Assembly (NCBI GenBank): GCA_023014365.1
Contig: JAEBUN010000041.1
Span: 62,001 to 126,000 of the forward strand
DNA from: Lepiota brunneoincarnata
Taxonomy: Eukaryota; Basidiomycota; Agaricomycetes; Agaricales; Agaricaceae
DNA: 64,000 bases
Direction: 5' to 3'
Shown: piece after piece, positions 10,354 through 21,113 of the stretch
Layout of the letters: each line of letters starts with the position of its first letter
How positions within the stretch are numbered: the first letter of the stretch is position 1
The notes under the pieces: generated by a model
Seen by the model: only the letters and a program-made list of their open reading frames with translations
Database searches by the model: none
What the model was told of the DNA's origin: nothing
Made by a program: the position numbers and the translations under genes

Positions 10354-13300
10354 AACAGAATACTGTTGATTGATGTGCCCCTGCATATTCCAGAACTCAG
10401 AAGGACTTTATGTACTCTCACTCCCAGAAGGACAATTTCTCAATGAACTCTGTACAATTATGACTTTCCCTGAATAAATGATCCCTTTTCCTACCCATCA
10501 AGATTTGGAGTGAACGGACATCAAAACCCATAGCCATCACTGCCCTGATAAACTCAGGAGCCCAAGGGAACTTCATCTCCCACAAAGTCATTGAATGACA
10601 TGATTATCAAACCAAACAGCTAGACCAACCAATTCCTCTCAGCAATGTTGATAGAACTGACAACCAACATGGCAAGATCCATGAATATATCAAAATCAAA
10701 ACCATCATCAATGGAAGAGATTGCATGCTAGAAGCATATGCCACAAACACTGGTAAAAAAGACCTTATTATTGGATTTCCCTGGTTGGAACAATACAACT
10801 CCAATATCAACTGGAAAACCAAAACATTCTCTTGGAAACCCCAAATTGACCACCAAGACTTTTCCAAACTCCTCAGAACCCTATGACAACCTGTCAACCT
10901 TAACTCTATCACCATGGACATAATGGCTGGAAAGACCTTTCAACCCGAAGACAACCCAGAAGAATATGTTAACCTTTTAAATGTTGACCTTGACACCTTC
11001 TCTTTAGAAAGAGAAATGAGCCCAATGCTTCTAACCCCATTAGAAGTAAATGCCAAAGCCACACATGCCACAATGCTCCACAATGAGCAATACAACCCAA
11101 GAAAATTCAGCAAACCAGAAAGGAAAACAACTAGAATCAAACAAGGAACCACCCAAGATTCCTCAGAGATTTGCCCAATGGGCTAAAATATTCAACAAGA
11201 AAGCCTCCAAATAATTCCCACCATCAAGAATGTTTGACCATGAAATCAAACTAAAACCAACATTTGAAGCAAAATCAATGAAACCTTATCAAGTGGCACC
11301 TGCCAAAGAAAAAGCACTCAAAGAATTTATAGACAAAAACCTCTGAAAAAGGTACATCTGCCCCTCAAAATCCCCTATAGCATCACCCTTTTTCTTCATT
11401 GCCAAGAAAGGAGGAGACCTCCAACCCTGCCAAGACTATTGTTATTTCAACAATCATACTGTCAAAATTGCCTACCCAATCTGTTAGCAGAAGTTAAGAG
11501 TGCCAGAACCAAGTTGATATTTGGGTGGCAAATACAATTGACACCCACACTACTTATATACATAGAGGTCTGTGCACAGACTGGGTAGCCAAGCACTATG
11601 TAGCCACTAGAATATAATGTATGCAAACAATATACAAACAATGTTAGTTGTATGTGGATCAGACTCAGGGATGGGGGTGGCTGAAGGCTGAGACCAGGCT
11701 TAGACATCAGGCATTGGCTAGAGAGGTCAAGTCTGGACACCCAACCACAGACCCCTAGACATACCTTGTGTAAGGGGGTGCATACATGCTAGTCCCCTTA
11801 CACAATCCCCATGATCTCCTCTATCATGGATAAACTCAAAGGAGCTAAATACTTCACTAAGCTCAATGTTCACCTAGGATACAATAACATCAGAATCAAA
11901 GATGGCAACCAATGGAAAGTAGTGTTCAAGACTCCTATGGGTCTTTTTGAGCCAACTGTAATATTTTTCAGACTTTGCAACAGTCCCACAACATTCCAAC
12001 ACATGATGGATACATTATTCTCTGAAAATTGGAGAAAGGAGGAATCATCATCTACATGGATGACATCCTAATCTATGGAAAGACACAAGAAGAAACCAAC
12101 AGACTCACAGAAAAAGTACTGCAAATCCTGCAGGAGAATGACCTATATCTCAAAACAGAGAAATGCAAGTTCAACAAACAACAACTCAAATATCTTGGCA
12201 TGATTATCATGCCAGATGAAATTAAAATGGACCCTGGAAAACTCAAGGGAATAGAAGACTGGCCATGCCAAAAACTGTCTGACAAATTCAGAAATTTATC
12301 AGATTCTGCAACTTCTACCAGAAGTTCATCTGCAGTTATGCCCACCACACCAAACCCCTTAACCAACTCCTATCCAAATCAACCAAATTTGAATGGAAAG
12401 ATGAACAACAAAAAGTATTTGAAACACTCAAAAATGATTTCTTAAAGGAACTGGTACTCCTCATGCCTGACTCCACAAAACCCTTCAAAATAGAAGCTGA
12501 TGCTTCCAAATTTGCATCAAGAGCTGTCCTGTATCAACATGACATCAACAGAATATGGAAACCCATATTGTTCTATTCAAAGACATTCAGACTAGTGGAA
12601 TGCAATTATAATATCTATGACAGAGAACTCCTCACTATTATCCGAGCTCTCAAAGAATGGCACCACTATCTCCTTGGCAGTCCCCACACTGTCTGTATCA
12701 GAACAGACCATCAAAACCTTACATACTGGCACAAACCCCAGAAAATCAACTGCTGACAAGCACAATGGGTCCAAACCCTTGCTGATTATAACTTCAAATT
12801 AGAACATGTCCCAGGATCAAAGATCCCTGCACCAGATGCCCTATCAAGACATCCAGACCACGTCCCTGATGAGGATAATGATAACAAGGATATTACCATG
12901 CTTCCAGACAGCCTCTTTGTCACTGCAACCAATGTAGAAGATCAAAACATGATCACAGTACTCCAAGAACACCTCTTTATTGCCACCATCAATATGGAAC
13001 TCCAAGATAAAATCACAAAGTCACCCAAATATGATGCTAGAACTACTGAAGCATTCAAACTGCTCAAGGAATCACATCCTAATGCCAACAATAAAGACTT
13101 CAGTACAGTCCCAACCCCGAATGGTCCACTCCTCACATTCCAAGAACATGTCATCATTCTAGAAGACCTCCAACTCAGACATGATGTCATTGCAAGATAC
13201 CATGACCACCCTACACATAGCCATCCTGGAGAACAGGAAACATATCACCTTGCCAAGAAAGAAGTGTATTGGCCAGGAATGTCAACATTCATAAAGAACT

Positions 13301-14487
13301 ATGTCAAAGGCTGTCCAGAGTGTCAGCAACACAAGATCATCTGATGACCGGATTATGCCCCAATCCAACCAATTCAATTGGCATCTTCCTTACACCCATT
13401 TAGCCAGATCTCCTGGGATCTAATCACTGGTCTCCCACCATCCATGGGAAACAATGCCATATTGTCCATGGTGGACCACAGCCTTATGAAGGGGGTAATT
13501 TTCATTCCCATATCAGAAAATGCCACAGCCAACAACATCAGAAGACTCCTTATTGAAAAAGTGTTCATAAGATATGGCCTCCCTGACAGAATTATATCAG
13601 ACAGATATCCTAGATTTGCTGCCCAATCCCTCAGACAACTAGCAAAATGACTAAACATCAAACAAGCCTTCTCTACGGGCTACCACCCACAAACAGATGG
13701 AACAACAGAATGATCCAACCAGGAAATAGAAACCTATCTATCCATCTACTGCACCAGAAACCCCCACAAATAGTCAGAAACCCTCCCAATCCTTGAATTC
13801 TCCCATAACTCCAAGACACATGCCATAAATCAGAAATCCACATTTGAACTCATCATGGGATACAACCCCCTGGCAATCCCCACTATCATGGAAACATTGA
13901 ACTTCCCATCAGTAGATGATCACATTAGACTTCTAGATGACACCCAAAAAGAAGCACACACTGCCCATCAAATATCTGCTGATTTTATGAAACAAAGAAG
14001 CAGAAGAACTGCCAAACTCCTTGAAACACATCAGAAAATATGACTAGAAGCCAAGAACCTCAAACTTCCATTTCAATCATGAAAAATATCCCCAAAAAGA
14101 CTAGGACCACTTACCATCACAGAAGTCCTGTCACCAATGACATACAAACTCCAACTTCCAATCAAATGGAAGATACACCCAGTATTTCACTGAAACCTTC
14201 TTACCTCATTTAATGAAACAGAAGTATATGGATCCTATCTGATACCACCACCACCTGACATCATCAATGATGAAGAAGAGTATGAAATTGAAGCCATCCT
14301 TAATCACTACCAACATCATGGAAAACCCCAATACTATGTCAAATGGAAAGGATACTCCCACACAGAGAATGAATGGATCACTGAAGAAACACTTCACACA
14401 AATGCCAAGGAATACTTAACTGAGTATAAAAAAGCCCATAAAATTCCCCAGAAAGATCAGGAACCCACCAGAACCTACCAACAATGA
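10354..14487 (+). pseudogene. gypsy-2 pol relic: PR-RT-RH-IN-chromodomain
   Basis: Domains in order: protease at 10495-10600, reading ALINSGAQGNF with the catalytic D changed to N; linker 10900-11200; RT 11280-12300 with VAPAKEKALKEF, KLNVHLGYNNIRI and the catalytic IIIYMDDILIYG at about 12045; RNase H 12463-12840 (FKIEADASKF, RTDHQNLTYW, PDALSRHPD); integrase zinc finger 12898-13344 (HSHPGEQE, CPECQQHK); integrase core 13378-13780 (ISWDLITGLP, YGLPDRIISD, YHPQTDGTTE); a GPF-type module; and a chromodomain at 14250-14440 (EEYEIEAILNH, YYVKWKGYSHTENEWI). It is interrupted by a solo LTR at 11482-11802 and by at least eight stops or frameshifts. The chromodomain places the family among chromoviruses. 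Confidence 0.93.
11482..11802 (+). repeat. Solo LTR, family B (copy B1), CAATC duplication
   Basis: 321 bp from TGTTAGCAGAAG to AGTCCCCTTACA, flanked by CAATC at 11477-11481 and 11803-11807. It splits the RT of gypsy-2. It contains TTATATACATAG and the perfect palindrome GTCTGTGCACAGAC at 11568-11581. B2 (18554-18871) and B3 (50168-50497) share this architecture. No internal region of family B occurs in the window. Confidence 0.92.
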
Positions 14488-15623
14488 CTTTGCTCCCACA
14501 CCAAACACACTTAAAAACCATGCCCATAAACCTCAACCTCGCTTGTCCCCAAACCACTCTCCCCTTCTCCACCACACCCTCTCCATCTTCCTTATCCTTA
14601 TCAATCATTATTATCAATGACTTGAGCATCAAACATACAGCACTTCAGACAACTCCTGTACTAGCCCTGTCTCCCCACACCCCTTCTCACACCTTTGCTG
14701 CTGCACACACCCCCCATAGAGACAAGACCTCTGACCTCAACACCACCCCAGAACCAACCATTGCCACAGCTGCCTCCCTTTGATTCCACACAGCTGGAGT
14801 ATGGCCATTGAGACCCAATTACTCTTCTAATAGAGATATGTGTGAGGCTGCCACCAGCTGAACCTTTACCAATAAATTGGACAACACTCCAATTTCAGAC
14901 TACAACAAACAATTGTGGAACAACTACACCCACCACATACAACAGACTAAGGCTCTTGCTGCTGCATATGATGTGCAATGTGTCTGGGCAGAATCACTCA
15001 AGGAACTTCTCATATCACAACCAAGCCTCATGTCTGAGATGTCAAAGAACCTACCCCAGCAACATGCTGTACATCCCCAGAAGTCTCCCACCACAACCAT
15101 CCCTCCCACCATCACCACCACCACTCCCAATAAGGGAAAGAAACCCACCAACCTTAGAAATCCATTCAGAAATATCACTCCCACCAGAAACACCACCAAC
15201 ACCATCACCAATAACAATGTCCCAGTTTGGAACTCCCCCAAACCCATTCACTCACAAACCAACTTCCAAACTACTGACAGATCAGTCTGCATTCAATGTA
15301 GACACACTGGACATTGGGCTATGGACTGCCCACAATTTGCCTGTCTTGGATGCAAGCAATATGCTCCAAGACATTATTCATACAACTGCATCAAATACCA
15401 ATACCCCCACTGTGCAGTTTTCCAACCCTGCCATAAACAGACTGAATACCTAGCTCAGAAGACCCGACATGCCCTTTACTCCAGAAGTTCAGCAGCCCAT
15501 CCTGTAATGACCCCCACTACCCATAATAGATACATTGACCTCACAAACAATAACTACTATGAGGAATGTTACAATGAGATTGCCAAGTCCAATATTACAG
15601 GAGAACCATGTGGTGCCTTCTGA
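14484..15623 (+). pseudogene. gypsy-2 accessory ORF3 with zinc knuckles
   Basis: An extra coding region between the chromodomain and the 3' LTR. The first part is a proline/threonine-rich, frame-broken tract (14484-14870). The second (14877-15623, 248 codons, open) has a helical piece around LWNNYTHHIQQTKALAAAYD, then a Thr/Pro-rich linker. A C-X2-C-X4-H-X4-C knuckle (CIQCRHTGHWAMDC) and a second Cys/His cluster (CLGCKQYAPRHYSYNC) follow. It looks like a second nucleic-acid-binding, Gag-like protein. Gypsy-3 retains the homologous N-terminal part at 27166-27690. The true start is unclear because the N-terminal frame is damaged. Confidence 0.7.
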
Positions 15624-15905
15624 AGAAAACACACCCAACCTCATCGAAGAATGAATAGAAAGCCCTCATTTCCAATGATTCCTGTACAACATTTTCTACC
15701 CAGGACAACCCCCATCCCCAGAAACCACCTCTGTCCTCGATCTCCACAGAACCCCCACTCCAACCTTCTCTCCTATCATTTTCTCTCACCCCAACTCTAA
15801 CAAAAATTCTTAGATCAATTACTATGAACCTTCTTACTTAGCCAAATATCCTGGAGATGGAAACGAACAAGTTGTGATGGAAAACAACTCTAAAGACAGA
15901 CCTAA
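15624..15905 (+). other. gypsy-2 3' untranslated stretch
   Basis: Pyrimidine-rich, then A-rich, without conserved coding. The bases before the LTR (AAAGACAGACCTAA) form only a weak polypurine tract. Confidence 0.4.
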
Positions 15906-16276
15906 TGTTATCAGAATCTACATCAGAAGGATGGTTATTTTTAGTTATGTTATATGTTACTCTGAAATGATCAGTAGTGCACATCAAAAGAACTATATTT
16001 AACTCTCTTATCTCTGACTCATTAGTTACTCAGGTCCAAACATTTATAGTAGGAGCATAGCCACACTTAGCAGTATATAAGGATACAGTACATTACTATG
16101 TATCCCTATCTTAGTGTTATAAAGTTCTTGCCTTCTATACCTCTTTGCCATAACCAGCTGGACTTATAGTGCTCCATTGTCTCCAAGTCATGCCCAGTAG
16201 GACAAGACCAAGTCTGTACAGACATCTTGCCTTGAACCCTGTGCTACTCAAGAGCAAACTCCTAACCTGGGTAATA
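15906..16276 (+). repeat. 3' LTR of gypsy-2
   Basis: 371 bp, TGTTATCAGAATC to GGGTAATA. The last bases TAATA replace the expected TAACA by one C-to-T change. The GCTCA duplication follows at 16277-16281. Confidence 0.9.
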
Positions 16277-16281
16277 GCTCA

Positions 16282-16499
16282 CCTCAGTCACTTGTTGTAT
16301 GCACAAGTACTGAGGAAAGCCTAGCTATGTGTCCATATACCAGGTAACCAAAATTCTACTGAATAGCAATAGAAATAAAACAGTAAACAAATCATGAGAT
16401 TGTGATTTGCACAAATAAAGGTCCATATCCAAATAAAACACTAACAAAAAGTCCAGCTGACATCACATTGACTGTCCACTGGCTTGTATAATTCCAATA
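16282..16499 (-). repeat. Proximal piece of copia-2 3' LTR
   Basis: In minus-strand reading it starts TATTGGAATTATACAAGCC directly after the polypurine tract GAGGGGAG (16500-16507) and runs to the gypsy-2 insertion point. The missing distal end is at 6474-6539. Confidence 0.8.
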
Positions 16500-17781
16500 C
16501 TCCCCTCAAGCCAAGGACAGGTTAAGTTCTTGAGTGAAATGCTTAACCTTTGGCAGTGTGAGAGCTTTTGTAAAAATGTGGGCAACCATTTCTTCAGTAG
16601 GACAATAACTAAGCCTTAATTTTCCTTCCTTGATGATCCATTGAATAAAATGATACCAGATATTAATGTGTTTCATTCTCATGTGATATTGATGGTCCTT
16701 TGTGAGCATGATTGCAGACTGGTTATTCAAAAAGAGGGTGGTGGTGGAAAGAGAAGAAATGGAAACCTACAAAATAAGAGAGTGTAGCCAAAGAATTTCT
16801 TTGGCTGCATGTGTTGCTGCTATATACTTGGATTCTGTTATTGATAGGGTAACTATCTCCTGCTGTTTTGTACTCCAGGAAACAGCCTCTCCATTAATGA
16901 TGAGCATATAGCTATGTTACCATCTGCATTGCTATAGCCTGTGAGATCTTGGTCATGGCCTCTGTAAGTGGGCCAAAATTTGCAAGTACCCCCAAGGTAG
17001 TGAAAAATGCATTTGACAGCATCCCAGTGAGTCCTACCTGGGTTCTTCAGATAGTGGGAAAGGTGTTGAACAGTATATGCAATATCAGGATGGGTACTCA
17101 GAGCAGTGTACATAAAGGTGCCCACAGCTTCCTGAAAAGAGCCCTGTGCCATCCAAGCAATTTTGGCTGTTGATTTTGGTGCTGCATTGACCATAATGTG
17201 GGTGGATGGGTCCAGATGAATGCTGAGTAGTTTGGCATCCTCCAGACCAAAGTGACAAAGTGAGGTGTTGATGTAGGAGTATTGGGATATATAAATTTTT
17301 TGGTTTGCATGGTCTTATTTGATCTTGATGCCTAAAAGCCAGTGCAGCTCTCCTAGGTCCAAAATTTTAATAAAGCCAGATATTTCAGACTTTGTCCAGG
17401 CCACCCAAGTGATGGTAATGGCTGCCAGTGTATAGTCATTGATACAAACTAAGATAATGGTGAGATTGGGGGATGTATCTTTGAAAAACATACTCTGATT
17501 GACTTCACATTTTGTGAAGCTGAGATTATCTATCAGGATCTTGCATAGCTTTTGGTACCATTGTCAGCTGGATTGCTTGAGTCCATAAAGAGTTTTTTGA
17601 AGGTGGCAGAGCTTGTGAGGATGTGGTAACTGGGAGGCTGTGACATGTAAATGACTTCATTGTCATTCAGCTGACTATTTAGGTAAGCACCCTTTATATC
17701 TATTTAGTACAACTCCATGTCCCTTGCTGCTGCAATGGCCAATACTACTTAGATTGATGCCAGATGTGTTACTAGAACAAA
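16500..17781 (-). pseudogene. copia-2: Ty1/copia RT and RNase H relic
   Basis: Minus-strand copia pol. RNase H and the C-terminus are at 16506-16730 (NNQSAIMLTKDHQYH, KHINIWYHFIQWI, FTKALTLPKVKHF). Upstream are the QEAVGTFMYTALSTHPDIAY and HYLGGTCKFW blocks (16853-17194) and the palm region up to about 17781, with a damaged INDYTLAA region. It is closely related to copia-1 but independently decayed, with many stops. The 5' side is cut at 17781 by an F-family fragment. Confidence 0.9.
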
Positions 17782-17889
17782 TGTTATGATCTTTGCTCCT
17801 TCTGTATCCAAAGATAACTGGAGCAGGCCTTCAATCACTTTACAAGGTGTCTGAGATAGTTGGCCTTGCAAAGCTTAGTGGATTGCACT
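17782..17889 (+). repeat. F-family element fragment (F3)
   Basis: Begins TGTTATGATCTTTGCTCC and follows the first 108 bp of F1 (21114) and F2 (23194) almost base for base, then ends abruptly at GGATTGCACTG. It joins copia-2 to a gypsy gag relic. The family start TGTTATGATC is preserved. Confidence 0.8.
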
Positions 17890-18553
17890 GAAGTATTTAG
17901 TGCATTGGCTTTTGCATTGACAGGGAAAAACTGACCCTTGAATTGTTTGGTGAAGTTCCAGTCCAGAAAGGGAAACCCACCAATGCTAGTTTCCAAGCAG
18001 AACAGCTCATCAGCCCACTGCACTACACACCCAACTTCATGTAAGAGAGAGTCTACAGTATTTTCTGTTCATCAGAACAGAATTGATCCACTGAGAGCCT
18101 GATGTAGAGCTGGCATGCATTCAGAAATACACAACCCTTGGCATGTTCTCCATCAAATTCAGGTGGGGTTGCCACCTTGGCCTTAGTGAAGGTGCATGGC
18201 AGAGGTGATGGTGGACAGGGGTGAAGAGTGAGAAAGGGGGATTCATGGGCAGTAGCTCAGAACTTGTACTCTCCTCTGTTGAGGGGCATGGCTGAGATGG
18301 AGGGGGGGGTGTTGGGATGCTGATGTCCTATTGAGTCCATGAGGTTTCAGAGTATATCACATATGTCATTCACAGTATCTGTCATGTTTTATTCAGCTTC
18401 AGCTTGTCAGGCCTGTACTGCTGCCATATCTATGAGTAGTGAGCCTATGGCCTTCTCAATAGTCATTTGAGTTGGTAGTTGCTGCTGCTGCTCTTGGAAC
18501 ATTTGGTGAGGGCACTGGGAGGTAGAGGAAGGGTGTAGTTGGCATGGGAGAAG
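17890..18553 (-). pseudogene. Gypsy-type gag relic of another family
   Basis: In minus-strand reading: an N-terminal Gln-rich part (QEQQQQLPTQMTIEKAIGSL, about 18407-18510), then VATPPEFDGEHAKGC, VFLNACQLYIRLSVDQF, KIL followed by a stop, LSYMKLGVVQWADELFCLE, and WNFTKQFKGQFFPVNAKANA (about 17890-18180). These blocks are typical of the capsid part of fungal Ty3/gypsy Gag proteins. The family differs from A and D. Stops and truncation on both sides make it a relic. Confidence 0.75.
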
Positions 18554-18871
18554 TGTTATGGGAGTAAGAGGCCAGAACCAATTTAATATTTGAGTGCTAA
18601 TCGTAATTGGCATACATGCTACTTAAGTACAGCAACAGTCTGCACACAGACTGGGTAACCAAATACTACATAGACTACCAGAAATAACATGTGCAAACAA
18701 CATACAACAATATAGACTGTATGCAGGATCAGACTTAGGGATGGGAGTGGCCAAAGGATGAGGCTGGGTTTGGTGTCGGGCATCAGCTAGGGTGGCTGAA
18801 CCCAGACACTTTACCACAGACCCCTAGATGTACCTTGCATAAGGGGGAGCAAACCTGCCAGTCCCCTTATA
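18554..18871 (+). repeat. Solo LTR, family B (copy B2), AGAAG duplication
   Basis: 318 bp from TGTTATGGGAGTAAG to GTCCCCTTATA (the end is TATA where TACA is expected), flanked by AGAAG at 18549-18553 and 18872-18876. It lies upstream of the gag relic. Its internal sequence follows B1, including GTCTGCACACAGAC. Confidence 0.92.
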
Positions 18872-18936
18872 AGAAGTGATGTAACTTGTTTGGGCATTGT
18901 CAACAGCCAGTCCTCTGGGAATAGACTTGATTCTTC

Positions 18937-19445
18937 TGTAGAGGTGACCTGATGGCCATGTTACATTGGCTAAGCAGGGGGAAACCTTAGAGAGTCAAGT
19001 AAGGTTTCTCTAAGCTTGCCTACATTATTTATACTACCTGCCATAAGGTCTAAGTTGAGTAATCTACTCTACATAAATGACAATGAGGTATCAGAGATGC
19101 CTAAAGTGAGTATAGTTGGGAATTGGCTTGGGATAGGGTCATATGCACCAGTGAGGGTTTGCATCTGCATTGGAGGGATGTAGGAGGGAATTCTGAGCAC
19201 TGGGGTGCTGAGAGACAGATTTCTGGACCTAAGGAGGCTGGAAATTGGATTTCCAGATGCAAGAGGGCTGGGAGTCAGATTTCCAAGCATATGGAGACTA
19301 GAAATTGGATTTCCAAACTCAGAGGGCCTAGGGATTGGATTTCCAAGTGCAGGAAGGTGAAGGGTTAGATTTCCAAATGTAAGGAGTCTGGGGATCAGAA
19401 TTCTGAATCTGGGATTGTGATTGATGACCCAGAGTTCCTCATACA
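18937..19445 (+). repeat. G-family LTR (copy G2)
   Basis: About 509 bp. It starts TGTAGAGGTGACCTG and ends CCCAGAGTTCCTCATACA, equivalent to G1 read in reverse. The second half (about 19200-19400) is a minisatellite of roughly 28-30 bp units built around GGATTTCCAAGTGCAGGAGG. No flanking duplication was found (TCTTC left, CTATG right), so it may be the 5' LTR of an element whose other end is lost. Confidence 0.75.
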
Positions 19446-19738
19446 CTATGTCCTTCCCTCTTGATCTCAAGCTTGATAGCATTTATGAGACATGTCCTGA
19501 GTTAGCTGATCAGGTTTGGCACTTAGTGACCAAACTCAAGCAGCAAGACCAGATGCAGTTGCCCACTGTAATCTTGCCTAGCCCTTCAAAGAAAAACATG
19601 GGGGGGTCACAAGATGAGGATAATAACAAGGGGGATGCAGTGGGTGTGGTGGGTAGGGCAGGGCAGCAAGGTAGGGAGGAACAGGAGCAGAGAAGAAAAA
19701 TGGGGAGGGCAACTCTTGTGTTTGGTGTCTTACACTGA
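19421..19738 (+). CDS. Hypothetical 105-aa ORF downstream of LTR G2
   Basis: It reads MMTQSSSYTMSFPLDLKLDS, then a helical TCPELADQVWHLVTKLKQQD, an acidic/Gly stretch and REEQEQRRKMGR. It starts inside the end of LTR G2 and may be the decayed N-terminus of a Gag-like protein of the G family. No family was recognised. A second acidic fragment occurs at 20067-20252. Neither is strongly supported. Confidence 0.3.
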   Translation: MMTQSSSYTMSFPLDLKLDSIYETCPELADQVWHLVTKLKQQDQMQLPTVILPSPSKKNMGGSQDEDNNKGDAVGVVGRAGQQGREEQEQRRKMGRATLVFGVLH

Positions 19739-20476
19739 AGCAGCCATGCCACCCATCTGACAGTAGGTATATGCACTCTGGACAGATCATATGGCTTACA
19801 AGTTTACAGGGTGTGGCATGACAAGGCACATTTCATGTGTATAAGCAAAAAGAAAGTGTGAATCTGCAATGGACTTCAGGTCAGAAGATCAAATGGCTGA
19901 GGCTGTCTCAATTGGATCCCTCAGTACTGGCCAAAACCCTCACTTTTGGCTCCTGCAGAAGCTTCCACCACCAAATCAGAACTTGGTATTGCAGGAGAAA
20001 TGGAAGGTGTTCTAAGTTAGAGGGTGAACAATTACAAACTTGGGGGTAAGCTAACTCAAGAGGCTAGTGAGTAAAAATCTCAGGTCATGTATTACGAAAA
20101 ATATAATACAAAGGTCTGAAGATACTGTTCAGGACAATGACTCTGAAAGGATTGAGCTATCTGAGGAGTACTTTAGGTATCAGATGGCTCTTGAAGAGTA
20201 CTGCTTGAGTGACCAGAGGCTCTATGAAGTTTTATCTGGTACTGAATTGTAATATCACCTATAGTCTTGGTTGGCCCATTCTTTCAGAAGTCAACTGTGT
20301 GAAGTAAGCAATCAGTAGCTAAAGAAATAAGTGAATATGAAAGTCATAAAGGTATATCAAGAGAGTCAAGCAATTGACTTGCAAGTATTCTCTTCAGAAT
20401 ATATCTTATACATGGATGTGTGAAGTCATCCAGCTACTTGACTGACTAAATAATAACTGAATAGTCAAGAAAGGTC
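19739..20476. other. Unassigned sequence between LTRs G2 and G1
   Basis: About 740 bp, possibly the interior of a G-family element. It contains a 61-codon acidic ORF (20067-20252, QDNDSERIELSEEYFRYQMA) and, at 20412-20478, one copy of a direct repeat whose other copy is split by the F1 element (21093-21113 plus 21825-21880). No known domain was seen. Confidence 0.4.
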
Positions 20477-20481
20477 AGTGG

Positions 20482-21013
20482 TGTAAGGGGAACTCCAGGT
20501 CAATACCCACAACTGCAAATTTGGAATTCCGATCCCCAGACTCCCTACCTTTAAAAATCTAATCCCCGATCTCCCTGCACTCAGAAATGCAATTCCCAGC
20601 CTCCCAATGCTCAGAAATCTGACATCCAGCCCTCCTGCACTCGGAAATAAGATTTCCAGCCTTCCTGGGCCCAGAAATCTGTCCCCCCACACCCCAGCAC
20701 TCAGAATTCCCTCCTACACCCCTCTGATGCAGATGCAAACCCTCACTGGCATGCATGACCCTAACCTGAGCCCATTCCCAACTATACTTACTTTAGGCAT
20801 CCCTGACACCTCACAGCCATTTATGTAGAGTAGATTACTCAACTTGGACCTTATAGCAGGAAGTATAAGTAGTGAAGGTGAGCTCAGAGAAACCTTACTC
20901 AATTCTCTAAAGTTTCTTCCTGCTCAAGTATGTACTTAGTAGAAGTCCAGGAAATGATACTAAGGTTTCTCCCTGCTCAGCTGATGCAATGTGGCAACCA
21001 GGTCACCCTTACA
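20482..21013 (-). repeat. Solo LTR, family G (copy G1), AGTGG duplication
   Basis: 532 bp with perfect 8-bp inverted ends (TGTAAGGG/CCCTTACA), flanked by AGTGG at 20477-20481 and 21014-21018. It lies in inverse orientation to G2 and contains the same GATTTCC minisatellite (about 20540-20680 on this strand). Its own duplication shows it is a separate insertion, not the second arm of a foldback element with G2. Confidence 0.92.
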
Positions 21014-21113
21014 AGTGGTGGCTCAACCAGGTGAACAGTGCCTGGAACACTGAGGAAATTCAAGTCATTGGACTAGTAGAATATATCTATATGTGCATGT
21101 GTGAAGTCATCCA

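Larger units (their letters stand above)
6540..16276 (+). mobile_element. gypsy-2: near full-length Ty3/gypsy chromovirus, family A
   Basis: An LTR retrotransposon with 5' LTR 6540-6919, leader, gag, pol, an extra zinc-knuckle ORF and 3' LTR 15906-16276. It is flanked by GCTCA (6535-6539 and 16277-16281) and sits inside the copia-2 LTR. It carries two later insertions: a family-C element (7552-8844) and a family-B solo LTR (11482-11802). Gag and pol contain many stops and frame changes and the protease aspartate is lost, so it cannot move by itself. It is the best template in the window for the layout of family A. Confidence 0.95.

Noticed and set aside
18937..21013. A single foldback transposon with about 0.5-kb inverted arms
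   Set aside because: The right arm (20482-21013) has its own 5-bp duplication AGTGG, and both arms have LTR-type TG/CA ends, so they are two separate G-family LTRs in opposite orientation.
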